Of a stretch of DNA of 64,000 nucleotides, positions 52,841 through 62,078 are shown one piece after another (positions within the stretch are counted from its first letter, which is position 1; each line of letters begins with the position of its first letter). The notes beneath the pieces were generated by a model. It had not been told where the DNA came from. It saw nothing but the letters and a program-made list of their open reading frames with translations, and made no database searches. The position numbers were made by a program, and so were the translations under genes. Source of the stretch: JAEUSG01 sp964590225 (GTDB taxonomy: Bacteria > Fibrobacterota > OXYB2-FULL-49-7 > JAEUSG01); contig CAZPWS010000013.1 in assembly GCA_964590225.1 (NCBI GenBank), positions 3,008-67,007 on the forward strand, read 5' to 3'.

Positions 52841-55033
52841 TTATCTTATCAGGTTCAGCTTTTTCACCATTGACTTACCATCCGCTGTATAAGCCCTACA
52901 CAGGTATATTCCACTTGTAACAGGTGTCCCTTTACTGTTTTTTCCATTCCACACAAACTCATAACCAGTACGATTATGTAAACCGTTATCAAGCCTTGCC
53001 ACCAAACAGCCTTTTACATCTACAATGTCAACAGTAAGATCTTTATGCCATTGGTTAATGATTATGCTAACGCTACCAGAAAACGGCATCGGTGACGCCA
53101 GTATAGAAAGCGCGGAGAGCCTTGGTAAAGATGATTCTATCTTCCCTGTAACATCAACGCCATAACCACAAGGTAAAATGGTGACAATATAAGGATCGCT
53201 TCCAGAGCCACATCCGTTAAGTACAATGGTTCCAGCTTCATATTTTTTCCTGTAAACATCCCAGTCACCAAAATACTCTCCCGTAGGTATCCACAAGTTA
53301 TCCTCAAGCCAATCGCTCTTCTTTCTATGACGATACTGAATAACCGAAACATTAACCGCCCTATTAACCGAGAATGTTATATGATTCTGATCAGAACCAA
53401 TGGTGTCTCTGTAAGATGTGGATATGTATGGCATATTCATAAAGTCCAGCGGACAAGAATACATAACGCTGTTTGTGTTGTCATAATTAAAAGCTTTTAA
53501 TGTATCAATGCCAGCAATCCTTAGTTGCCTGCCACTCGAAGATACAAGGTCCCGTACAATAATTAATGGTACGGTATCAGCTACAATCAGATTTGAAGAA
53601 GCTGCCTTATCGCGCACATTGGAAATTACAACAAACGAATCTGTAGCAGAAGCAAAACTATTGGTCTTAAGTATGACTGTTTTTGCATTTCTAAGATGTA
53701 TTGCCGACACGGTAATAGATGCCGGAAGAGCGTAGTTAGACGGCTGTACAGCAAATACCGAGTCAACTGGCTCAGAAAAGACAACCTGTATTGAATCGCC
53801 GTATGAAATGGCCACAATTCCCTTTGGTGGTAGAATATCAGCCTGTGTTGTAATAGAGCGCACTTCGGGAGAAGATTCCCCTACGCCATCTGTTTTACTA
53901 ATTACCTCATACACATAACTTGTAAGCTCGGCCAATAAACTATCAGCAAAAAAAGTGTTTTTTGTGTATGCTATAACTATCCCATCTCTTTTTATCTTAT
54001 ACAAAGAAGGAATTGGAGCAGAGGTTGGAGCATTCCAAGAAAGTGTTACCTTAGTCCCGTTGGCTACAGCGGTTAAATTAGACGGGGTAGCCGGGTTAAG
54101 CGTATCCATGAGCCAACCACGCGTATCGTAACCCCAGATACAAAAACCGCCCGAAAGCAGTTTAGTAGTTCTGCCAGTAAGCACATCGAGATGCCAGGAG
54201 GTTGTATCTCTATTATTGTGAAATGTCATGTCATACTCAGAATTATACGACCATTTATTGAACCAGTAAGAATGGCCATATATGGTTCTTACTGTAGGAG
54301 CAAAAAGGCTATCATCTTGGACGAAAAGTCTCTTTATTCTGTCGTTTGAGTGTCCTGTTGCTACGGCGAGATTTCCAGACGGCGACATAGCAGCCTGACA
54401 AAAAGGCGTTTCTGGAAATTTATTTTCTTTAGCACTTGGGTCAAGTTTAAAAACTGATGAGTTATAAAATCCATGATCGAGAGAATAACAGCCACTCCTT
54501 CCATCCGCAGACACATTTCCATAAGCACCAATTCCAAGTATATCCTTCGTATTTTGTGTATTAAAGTCAATTTTAAATGTATATACTGTATCGATCCTAT
54601 CATTATAGACATTTAAACTTAAGAGGCTTGTGCCCCAGCTCCATCTTGTGTATATACAGCTGTCTGCCCAACTTAAGGGAACCCTTGGAGTGGTATCGGG
54701 CCCTACTGCTATTATTTGTTTTGTATGAATATCAATTATTCTAATTTTATTCCGTTTTTTCGCATAATAGGCCACTCTTTTACCGTCTGGGGAAAAACAT
54801 GGGGAGAATGGTTGTACAGAATCGTTTGAGGCAACAAGAAGTTCTATTGCTCCTGTTGCAAGATTATAAAGCGCAAGATCACCGGGAACATTTCCTTTCC
54901 ATGAGCTTCTATCCGAAGAAAGGTTTTTATTATTTGGCATTGTAATAAGAAGCGTTCCTCTATCTGGAGCAGAGAGCGATTGAGCTGAGTAGCTCAGGCT
55001 AAAAAAGAACATACAAATAATTAACATTGACAT
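52841..55033 (-). CDS. Secreted beta-propeller / fibronectin III protein with sorting domain
   Basis: 730 residues. Signal peptide (IICMFFFSLSYSAQS), then TolB/PD40-type propeller blades (FSPCFSPDGKRVAYYAKKRN, AAMSPSGNLAVATGH) to about 310, a fibronectin III domain (PSNLTAVANGTKVTLSWNAP, 316-395), an Ig-like domain (IQVVFSEPVDSVFAVQPSNY), and a C-terminal FlgD-like sorting domain (ILASPMPFSGSVSIIINQW, GTPVTSGIYLCRAYTADGK, KKLNLIR). Function unknown; likely cell-surface. Its stop is 2 nt from that of the giant gene (convergent), with no terminator between them. Confidence 0.8.
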   Translation of the reverse strand: MSMLIICMFFFSLSYSAQSLSAPDRGTLLITMPNNKNLSSDRSSWKGNVPGDLALYNLATGAIELLVASNDSVQPFSPCFSPDGKRVAYYAKKRNKIRIIDIHTKQIIAVGPDTTPRVPLSWADSCIYTRWSWGTSLLSLNVYNDRIDTVYTFKIDFNTQNTKDILGIGAYGNVSADGRSGCYSLDHGFYNSSVFKLDPSAKENKFPETPFCQAAMSPSGNLAVATGHSNDRIKRLFVQDDSLFAPTVRTIYGHSYWFNKWSYNSEYDMTFHNNRDTTSWHLDVLTGRTTKLLSGGFCIWGYDTRGWLMDTLNPATPSNLTAVANGTKVTLSWNAPTSAPIPSLYKIKRDGIVIAYTKNTFFADSLLAELTSYVYEVISKTDGVGESSPEVRSITTQADILPPKGIVAISYGDSIQVVFSEPVDSVFAVQPSNYALPASITVSAIHLRNAKTVILKTNSFASATDSFVVISNVRDKAASSNLIVADTVPLIIVRDLVSSSGRQLRIAGIDTLKAFNYDNTNSVMYSCPLDFMNMPYISTSYRDTIGSDQNHITFSVNRAVNVSVIQYRHRKKSDWLEDNLWIPTGEYFGDWDVYRKKYEAGTIVLNGCGSGSDPYIVTILPCGYGVDVTGKIESSLPRLSALSILASPMPFSGSVSIIINQWHKDLTVDIVDVKGCLVARLDNGLHNRTGYEFVWNGKNSKGTPVTSGIYLCRAYTADGKSMVKKLNLIR

Positions 55034-55055
55034 ATTGTTTCCCCTATTGTTGATT

Positions 55056-56642
55056 TTACTTTATTAGCGTTATCATCCGTTCAATATTTTTTCCGCCAAC
55101 TACAACTCTGACAATATAGTTTCCAGATACAACCTGCAAACCATCAGAATTACTTCCATCCCAATTAACCTTAAAATAACCTGTATTTCTGTCCCGACTT
55201 ACCTGCTTTGTTAAATTTCTGATAAGACGACCATCAACAGTAAAAACAGACACACCAATACCATCATACTCCTTCAAGTCATTATTGATTCCGTTATATA
55301 GAATGCTTATGGTTGGATTAAATGGGTTGGGGAATAGCGTTAAAAAATCCGTTGATTTCCTGTGCATCTCAACAACTGTTTGATTGTCCGCAGAAATTAA
55401 CTTTGCTTCCAGAGTATAAGCGCCATCGCCACCATCCTGTTCCCACACCATCAAAAATTTCTCCTTACCGTATGCTATACATTGGCCAGCCACCGGAACC
55501 GTTCCAGAGTGGATAACAAACCATGGTGCAGCATCTCCGTCAAGCCTAAAGCCATCAGTGTTGAGTCGTTGTGCATATAATTTTGTATTATCATTTACGC
55601 TACGACCAACATTCAGAAAAACATCACTTCCATATGCTGAAGCTATTGGCATAAAAAATTCATCTGTTTTAAAAAGCAATATTATCTTTTCATTATTATA
55701 TCCAGAAGCCGTATGATTATCACTATTAGGATTTGGAAGTGCCACTGCACTATTTGTTTCGTAAAGGGCACCATGAGCTATTCTAACACCCGCATGGCCA
55801 ACCCCATCCATAACAGCAGCAAAAACCTTACCCTTTTTGTCACTCGTTAAATTAGGTGTATTATATTTTGAAAATCTTGCAGCGGGAGAGTCAGCTTTCT
55901 CAAGTACAAGAATGTTGGTGGCATCCTTTGATAGCCGGACAAATTTACCGTAAATAGTAGGATCGGTCTTCTGTTCACGATAATAAAGGAACCAGATATT
56001 ATCTTCTGCATAAGTTATCGATAAACTGCCTCCCGGCAATTCTGTACTTCCATTCGTCAACTTTTGAATGGGTGTGCATATACCTGCGAGAGAAACGAAT
56101 AGGCCATTTACCGAATAGAAGGCCGTTGTATCAGTACCTTGCCAACACACTAAAAAGCCGTTTTCGTCCGGCGCAACTACAGGAAACACATCCGAACCCA
56201 TTCTGTCGGCAATGGGAAAGCCGTTTGGATCTTCAAGTGCACCTGCTGCCGTTATTCTTGCAGCATAGATTGACCAGTCGCGATTATTGCGGGAATCGCT
56301 CCATACAACAAGAAATTTTCCACCCGATGCTGCTACTTTGGGGCGTTCCTGATTGCCCGGATACTCGCACACCTTAATTGGAGTGCTGTCCAACACCACA
56401 CCATTTTCTGTTATCCTGACTGCATATATGTCGGCACTATCGGATTCAAAATAGTCCTTGCCCTGTTGCCACACAACAAGAAAGCATCCGCTCAACGAGT
56501 CAAAAGCAATATCCGGGGATAATTGCGCTCTTTGGTCGTTAGGGCGAAGTGATACAGAAAAAGCGGCTTCTGAAATTATTCCCGCTTCTGCTATCCTCAT
56601 AAAGAGAACACACAGCAAGCTCGCAAGAAATATTTTTACCAT
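55056..56642 (-). CDS. Secreted repeat protein with sorting domain
   Basis: 528 residues. Signal peptide (LASLLCVLFMRIAEAG) and a region of repeated beta strands with the pattern F-L-V-V-W-Q/S and D-S-R (GCFLVVWQQGKDYF, KFLVVWSDSRNNRDWSIYAA, GFLVCWQG, FLMVWEQDGG) that suggests a beta-propeller. The C-terminal ~85 residues have LFPNPFNPTISILYNG and end in NYIVRVVVGGKNIERMITLIK-like strands of the type A sorting domain. No catalytic motif. It stands 22 nt upstream of the 730-aa propeller gene on the same strand, probably one operon. Confidence 0.8.
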   Translation of the reverse strand: MVKIFLASLLCVLFMRIAEAGIISEAAFSVSLRPNDQRAQLSPDIAFDSLSGCFLVVWQQGKDYFESDSADIYAVRITENGVVLDSTPIKVCEYPGNQERPKVAASGGKFLVVWSDSRNNRDWSIYAARITAAGALEDPNGFPIADRMGSDVFPVVAPDENGFLVCWQGTDTTAFYSVNGLFVSLAGICTPIQKLTNGSTELPGGSLSITYAEDNIWFLYYREQKTDPTIYGKFVRLSKDATNILVLEKADSPAARFSKYNTPNLTSDKKGKVFAAVMDGVGHAGVRIAHGALYETNSAVALPNPNSDNHTASGYNNEKIILLFKTDEFFMPIASAYGSDVFLNVGRSVNDNTKLYAQRLNTDGFRLDGDAAPWFVIHSGTVPVAGQCIAYGKEKFLMVWEQDGGDGAYTLEAKLISADNQTVVEMHRKSTDFLTLFPNPFNPTISILYNGINNDLKEYDGIGVSVFTVDGRLIRNLTKQVSRDRNTGYFKVNWDGSNSDGLQVVSGNYIVRVVVGGKNIERMITLIK

Positions 56643-56674
56643 TTGCTACTTCCTCCCGAATAATTAAAAAAAAC

Positions 56675-58084
56675 TTATCTAACTAAACATATTTTCTTTG
56701 ACAGTGAGCGCTTTCCATCAAACGCCCTAATTAGATAAAAACCATTATTTTGTAATCTTTCAACAACAAGCTTTTCTGTTTTTGTATCTCGCGCAACAAT
56801 CTTGCCATTGAGGGAAAAGACTTCTATTGTTGACTGAACCCCTTTTGTGGAAATTTCGATTCTATTGCTAAAGGGATTCGGAGAACATTCAATCGTGTAA
56901 TCGATAGGCTTGGCTATTTCTGGCAGGTAAGTATTGGTGCTATTCCTATTGTCAATACTAAAGGAGTCAATCACGCTATAATTGGAACCAAGGGTATAGC
57001 CTTTTTGGGTATAAACCCCAACATATGGAGAATCAACCACGGCTATTGAATAAGAGTAATTGGTTGTATTATACGCAGCCACATAATCAGCAGGGGAACC
57101 ACTAAAGGGGTCAAGCTTTGGGCAACCGGGAGAATTATAGATTGCATATCCTTCAAGCTGAACATCGCTGACATCAAATGGATAAGTCCCATTAGCTGTG
57201 GGTGGATTTTTAATCCATTTCGTTCGTGAATAAAAATGCAAATGTCCATTAAGAATTAATTGACATCCAGCATTTTCAAGGTGATACGCTACTCTCATGC
57301 TACTTCTTGTTCCTGCTAAAGCATAAGTAGGCTCATGGTCCATTCCTATCTTAAACAAGGCATTGGTATCCCGAAATTTCGAATAGGCAGGTTGACTACT
57401 AATTACGCCGCCATTATCAACCGCCAAGAAAGCAATACTACCGTACTGAAAAGTATAAAATCGGCCCGAATCTGGTAAGACCGAGAAGGTACTAAGGTAT
57501 TGATCTGTTCCATCATGATTCCCCTTGACAGGAATAAGGATTGTATTGGCAAAGACTTCAGGACTCAAAGCAAATAAGGAATCATAACTGCACCGTGCTC
57601 TGTATGGATTCGTTGCGCATGTAGTACTGCCATCAGACCATATTAAATCGCCCACAATCACAAGTAGATCCGGCCGAAAGCGAACAAACATTTCCTTAAA
57701 AGTATCCGCTCCATCTTTATCGACTTGTTGTGTATCGCTGGTTAGCGCAATAACAACAGAAGTGCCCGAAGCTGGAGCCGTCCTAAACGAACCTGCTATA
57801 CTTGTATCACCATTGCAGATCACTCTATACGCATACCTCGTATCAGGCTGTAATCCCTCAAGATGTGCCCCACGAGCATCACCTTCAGTTGAAAAATCAA
57901 GAGCTTCACTGCCAAGAACTCCATAGATCACGGTTGCATTGGCAGTGGATTTCCATCTGACATAAATGCCCGTTCCTGGTGATTCAGCATCAATTAAAAG
58001 ATATGGCTGAACCAATATCTCAGAAAGCGAAAACACAGCCATAATAGCTATGCAAACAAACAAATTTTTTATCGCTATAAACAC
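56675..58084 (-). CDS. Secreted metallophosphoesterase with sorting domain
   Basis: 469 residues from a GTG start with an AAGGGGG site. Signal peptide, a fibronectin-like domain (about 25-100, RYAYRVICNGDTSIAGSF) as in purple acid phosphatases, then a calcineurin-type catalytic core: SDTQ (Asp ligand), GDLIWSDG, GNHDGTDQYLS and NGHLHFYSR, with the GNHD and GHxH motifs intact. The C-terminus carries CSPNPFSNRIEIS and a short sorting domain ending in KKICLVR. Likely a phosphatase or phosphodiesterase at the cell surface; substrate unknown. Confidence 0.87.
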   Translation of the reverse strand: MFIAIKNLFVCIAIMAVFSLSEILVQPYLLIDAESPGTGIYVRWKSTANATVIYGVLGSEALDFSTEGDARGAHLEGLQPDTRYAYRVICNGDTSIAGSFRTAPASGTSVVIALTSDTQQVDKDGADTFKEMFVRFRPDLLVIVGDLIWSDGSTTCATNPYRARCSYDSLFALSPEVFANTILIPVKGNHDGTDQYLSTFSVLPDSGRFYTFQYGSIAFLAVDNGGVISSQPAYSKFRDTNALFKIGMDHEPTYALAGTRSSMRVAYHLENAGCQLILNGHLHFYSRTKWIKNPPTANGTYPFDVSDVQLEGYAIYNSPGCPKLDPFSGSPADYVAAYNTTNYSYSIAVVDSPYVGVYTQKGYTLGSNYSVIDSFSIDNRNSTNTYLPEIAKPIDYTIECSPNPFSNRIEISTKGVQSTIEVFSLNGKIVARDTKTEKLVVERLQNNGFYLIRAFDGKRSLSKKICLVR

Positions 58085-58115
58085 ATTTGCCCCCTTCTTT
58101 CACGCTGCCAAAAAA

Positions 58116-59279
58116 CTATCTGCGAACCCTTGTAAGCTTAAATACGCGTGTTGGAACAGGTCCCTTATTGGCTATGGTGATACTAACCCCTTTCCAATCA
58201 TTTAGCCATCCATAAAGATTCCCTTCAATATCATTACCGCCAAGATGGCTAACCATAAGAAGTGGTTTTGTAAGATTAATACCCGATGAATCAAAAACGG
58301 TTGAAGCCATAGCATTGTGGTCAGTATTTGAAGCCACAATCCACCTTCCGTTACGCCCCAGTGTAGAAGATGTAGATATCCTGTCGGTTGGCATCCTTCT
58401 TATCAAATAGTGGTCGCCTCCACACACATAAAAACACTCACCTCCAGGTTCTGCTGCAATGCTTGATGGCGTATCAAAACCTGTTTGCAGGGGTGGGCCA
58501 TCGGGCATCTCCTTCATATCAGGCATACCTGCTGCATGTATCAGACTATCGTCCTTAACCATAACGGCTGAATTTGGCGTCCGAGAAATAAAATAGACCT
58601 TGCCAACAGTATCGCTTGCTCCCATTTGAAGAGCGAGACTAGTTCTACTACCCCTTGCCGATTCCGGCCACGAACCGAGGTGGGTAACCGTTGATCCATC
58701 CGACGACACCTTATAGCAAACGCTGTTTGTTGCCACCAGCACCTCACCATAGCTATTTGCTGCAATAACAAATGTATTGCCTAAAAGGACCGTTTTGGCT
58801 GAAGCCGTTCCCCCCTCAGAAAGCCTTACGGTACCACCACCGGCCCATGTTTCGACCAACCATTCATCTCCGCTCTTAAAAATTCTACGCACCCTACCAT
58901 TTCCATCATCGCCAACAAAGATATTACCGTTTTTATCACAGGTGATGCTCCTTGGGTTGTATGATCTATTCATTAAATTAAAAAGAGCAGACTTTGCCTT
59001 GCCGTCGCGAAAACCGGCATTACCTGTTCCGGCAAGAACATGTCGCTGTCCTGATGGCGTAACCACATCGATTCTTTGACCATCAATGATGTAGAGGTAT
59101 CCGTTCCTGTCACCAGTAAGGCCGATGGCGCCTCCAGTAGAATGGGTCACTTTTCCTGTAGTTGGGCCGCCACCAAATGCACCCGTAAATGGTTCTGGGA
59201 ACCACTGTTCCGACCTCCAATCCGCATAACAAAAAAGAGCCGTCAACATCATGAATATCGAAATTATTGGTATTTTCAT
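58116..59279 (-). CDS. Exported NHL-repeat beta-propeller protein
   Basis: 387 residues. Signal peptide (IISIFMMLTALFCYA); NHL-type blades such as VTPSGQRHVLAGTGNAGFRD, SITCDKNGNIFVGDDGNGRV and SIAAEPGGECFYVCGGDHYL point to a six-bladed propeller. It lacks the N-P-F sorting domain found in the next three genes but ends in a similar basic strand (RVFKLTRVRR), so it might be periplasmic or use another anchor. First gene of the four-gene minus-strand set, with a GGGGAAGGTGG ribosome binding site. Confidence 0.75.
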   Translation of the reverse strand: MKIPIISIFMMLTALFCYADWRSEQWFPEPFTGAFGGGPTTGKVTHSTGGAIGLTGDRNGYLYIIDGQRIDVVTPSGQRHVLAGTGNAGFRDGKAKSALFNLMNRSYNPRSITCDKNGNIFVGDDGNGRVRRIFKSGDEWLVETWAGGGTVRLSEGGTASAKTVLLGNTFVIAANSYGEVLVATNSVCYKVSSDGSTVTHLGSWPESARGSRTSLALQMGASDTVGKVYFISRTPNSAVMVKDDSLIHAAGMPDMKEMPDGPPLQTGFDTPSSIAAEPGGECFYVCGGDHYLIRRMPTDRISTSSTLGRNGRWIVASNTDHNAMASTVFDSSGINLTKPLLMVSHLGGNDIEGNLYGWLNDWKGVSITIANKGPVPTRVFKLTRVRR

Positions 59280-59412
59280 TCCACCTTCCCCTATTTTTAG
59301 TACACAGTAGAAATATTTATATGCGCGCTACAACTCTATAAATTTTAGCCTATTTTTTAGGATTATCTCTGCTAATAGTTGTATTTTAACAACAACTTGG
59401 TTATATCGAATT

Positions 59413-61404
59413 ATGACTATACAGCCAATCAATAGAAGGAGTACAAGAGTCTTTTTGCCGGTTCTGCTCCTTTTTATTTTCAATTACACTTATCCCAACC
59501 CCACCCCATCATTTTTGTATGTAAATGACTCCGCATGGAAATCTATCGAGTGGAAGATGGATTTTAAAGACAGCATTGGTCTCCGCTTTATAGATAACAA
59601 AAGCTTAACAAACAATTCCGAAATCATTGCCATGGCTGGAAATGATATCAAGCGGTCAAATTTATTTGGGAAGCTACCTTTAAGTAGTGAGCTGTGGCAG
59701 CAATTCTATATCGATTCTGTAAGTTTTGAAAACAACAACGATTTAACACATTTTACAGTCTTAAAAACATATTTCTCTGAACTTGCTGGCACAGACTTAC
59801 CCAGCCAAATCTTATCGCTGCGCCTGAATCAAAAAGGGTTGGTTTTTGATTTTACACCATCCAAAGATACAGCTACTCATAAATCATTTTTGTATAATTC
59901 CTCCTTCTCAAAACCATTGCGTATTGAATGCGGCTATCTCTTCCATAGCAATGAATCTCTTTCTTTTGAACTACATATTAACGGAAAGCATGAACTTTCA
60001 AAAATGTTGCCGATTAATTTTTCAGCCGACTTCTTTATGTCACAAATAGTAAATCACATTAACAATAGGTCAAACCTCGCAAAAGCACACATAGGCGGGT
60101 TTGCCGTGTCAACAAATAGGAATATCGACATCCCAACCATCCCAACTGGAATTTACGACTCAATTGTTGCCAATCGTCTATTTATTAAGAACAGCGCATG
60201 GGACGGTCGATTGGATAAAAAAACCATTAAAGCCGTGAGAGTAAGGCTTTTTGATATGGCAGATACAGCGACACCTATTTACGACAACATATACACAGAT
60301 CCATTCTTTTTTTCGCGCTTTGTTGAAATACCATTTCCTCTTGATACAGGTAATTACTGCTTCGATTTGTCCTACAAGAATACCTTTGACAGGTGGGGAC
60401 ATTTTAGTGCAAAGAAATTTGTAACTATTGACTCGATAGCCAAAGCAAAATACAATTTGATTAATTTCTCTATTGGGAAAAGTAAGTATCTCAAATCTGG
60501 CAAATGGTATAAAGCCGAATTAAACTTGCGTGGCTCTTTACCAGACGATTTTTCCTATTTTATTGCCAACCTACACCACCATTCTTATACGCTTGGACAC
60601 CCGGGAAACAAGGGTGGACCATACTACAGCAGTACAAATTACTCCTTTAATCTTTCCTTTACAAAAGACTCTATTATTGCCTTTGAGAGAATAGAAGAAG
60701 GAACAATGAGGTCGAAGAGAGTGGGTAAAAAGGGTGTTTATACCGATATCCGTTCCGCCCGTATAATAGAAAAAGCGGGGGTTACTACAATTAAGTTTAG
60801 CGCAAGACTACTTAACAACGCTTTACCTGGAGAGTGGAAACTTGGCGCATGGTTTATTGACCCTGATGGCATTGTTTCCAATGTCCACAGAAAAAATATT
60901 ATTGTTGAAGAGACAAAGTTGGCATGGAATGGAAAAAAAACAAAATTAACGATAGTCATTGCTTTAGCAGCCATACTGGTGATAACAGCCATTTATCTTA
61001 AATTCTTTCGATTCGGCGATGGCTCGCATAAAGATAGAGGAGGGAATGAAAAATGGAAACCAGACAGTCGCTATTCTGAAATAGTAAATTACATCAACGA
61101 ACATATCAAGGAAGAGATAACCGTGACTACAATCAGGCAACATCTTGGAATTAGTGAAAGAAAGTTTCATGGTTTGCTTAAGAAGAATAGCCCCTATTCA
61201 TTCTCACAGCTTATCAATAAAATAAGGGTTGAAAAGGCTGCCGGTATGCTGCTTACACAGGAAGAAAAAAATATTACAGAGGTTGGCTACGAAGCAGGTT
61301 TTAACGATTCAGCCTACTTTTCCAGAATTTTTAAAAAGGAAAAGGGAGTTTCTCCAAGGGAATTCAGGGAATCGGAACGCAAAAAAATTGATTCCGGACT
61401 ATAA
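59413..61404 (+). CDS. Transmembrane AraC-family transcriptional regulator
   Basis: 663 residues. N-terminal signal-anchor at about 13-28, an extracytoplasmic sensor of ~480 residues rich in beta strands, one membrane helix at about 510-531 (LTIVIALAAILVITAIYLKFF minus its last residue) and a cytoplasmic AraC DNA-binding domain at 560-655. Both helix-turn-helix units are visible: VTTIRQHLGISERKFHGLL and ITEVGYEAGFNDSAYFSRIF, followed by KEKGVSPREFRE. This single-chain layout can sense an envelope or external signal and bind DNA while in the membrane. It is divergent from the exported-protein operon (133-nt gap), a likely target. Confidence 0.87.
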   Translation: MTIQPINRRSTRVFLPVLLLFIFNYTYPNPTPSFLYVNDSAWKSIEWKMDFKDSIGLRFIDNKSLTNNSEIIAMAGNDIKRSNLFGKLPLSSELWQQFYIDSVSFENNNDLTHFTVLKTYFSELAGTDLPSQILSLRLNQKGLVFDFTPSKDTATHKSFLYNSSFSKPLRIECGYLFHSNESLSFELHINGKHELSKMLPINFSADFFMSQIVNHINNRSNLAKAHIGGFAVSTNRNIDIPTIPTGIYDSIVANRLFIKNSAWDGRLDKKTIKAVRVRLFDMADTATPIYDNIYTDPFFFSRFVEIPFPLDTGNYCFDLSYKNTFDRWGHFSAKKFVTIDSIAKAKYNLINFSIGKSKYLKSGKWYKAELNLRGSLPDDFSYFIANLHHHSYTLGHPGNKGGPYYSSTNYSFNLSFTKDSIIAFERIEEGTMRSKRVGKKGVYTDIRSARIIEKAGVTTIKFSARLLNNALPGEWKLGAWFIDPDGIVSNVHRKNIIVEETKLAWNGKKTKLTIVIALAAILVITAIYLKFFRFGDGSHKDRGGNEKWKPDSRYSEIVNYINEHIKEEITVTTIRQHLGISERKFHGLLKKNSPYSFSQLINKIRVEKAAGMLLTQEEKNITEVGYEAGFNDSAYFSRIFKKEKGVSPREFRESERKKIDSGL

Positions 61405-61421
61405 TAAATTATTTTAGAAAA

Positions 61422-62078
61422 ATGGGCAACGAACGGATTCTTTTCTTTGAAGATGGAGCAGATGGCGGATTTCCTATCAGGCTAATGAAGGATGGCCTTG
61501 CTCATCTTAACGATAAAGGCGGCAGCCTTTTCCTTGATCTATCGCGTGCACGAACGATAGATAGTCGCACTATCGGAGCCGTGGTTAATCTTACGAACAA
61601 ATACAATAAATCAGGCAACCGTTTTATTCTGCGCAATGTAAACGAATCTATTATTAAAATATTTGACTTCATGAATCTAACACAATTCCTAACAATAGAA
61701 CAAATAAGCAGGCAAAATAAACAGGATACAGAATGCGAAAAACTTACTGTTGACTACGATACCATAGGTAAATTTGGAATATTCAGGTTCAACGGCGCTA
61801 TTGATTCTTCCTGCGATTCGGCCATGTTTCTTAACATTATTAATAAAATTGTTGGTGATGGAAATCCAATGCTCATTGATATGAGCGGCATTACATCAAT
61901 TGATAGTCTTGGTGTTGGAGTAATAATTCGGCTTATAAAACTAATGCGCGAAGGAAAGGCTGAGGTAAGATTTTTTGGTGCAAGTGAACACCTTGCCAAA
62001 ATTTTCCACATCAATCAACTTGACTCGGTTATAAACATATACCCCTCTGCCGAGGAGGCAATGAAGGGGTTCGCCTAA
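61422..62078 (+). CDS. Tandem STAS-domain protein (anti-sigma factor antagonist-like)
   Basis: 218 residues made of two STAS domains, at about 8-95 and 105-216. Each has the core strand and switch region: DLSRARTIDSRTIGAVV in the first and DMSGITSIDSLGVGVI in the second; serines at the SpoIIAA phosphorylation position are present in both. Such proteins take part in partner-switching with anti-sigma kinases and PP2C phosphatases. No kinase gene is adjacent, but a degenerate PP2C-like sensor is encoded at 12589. The gene starts 17 nt after the AraC regulator and its stop overlaps the convergent acyltransferase stop by 4 nt. Confidence 0.85.
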   Translation: MGNERILFFEDGADGGFPIRLMKDGLAHLNDKGGSLFLDLSRARTIDSRTIGAVVNLTNKYNKSGNRFILRNVNESIIKIFDFMNLTQFLTIEQISRQNKQDTECEKLTVDYDTIGKFGIFRFNGAIDSSCDSAMFLNIINKIVGDGNPMLIDMSGITSIDSLGVGVIIRLIKLMREGKAEVRFFGASEHLAKIFHINQLDSVINIYPSAEEAMKGFA

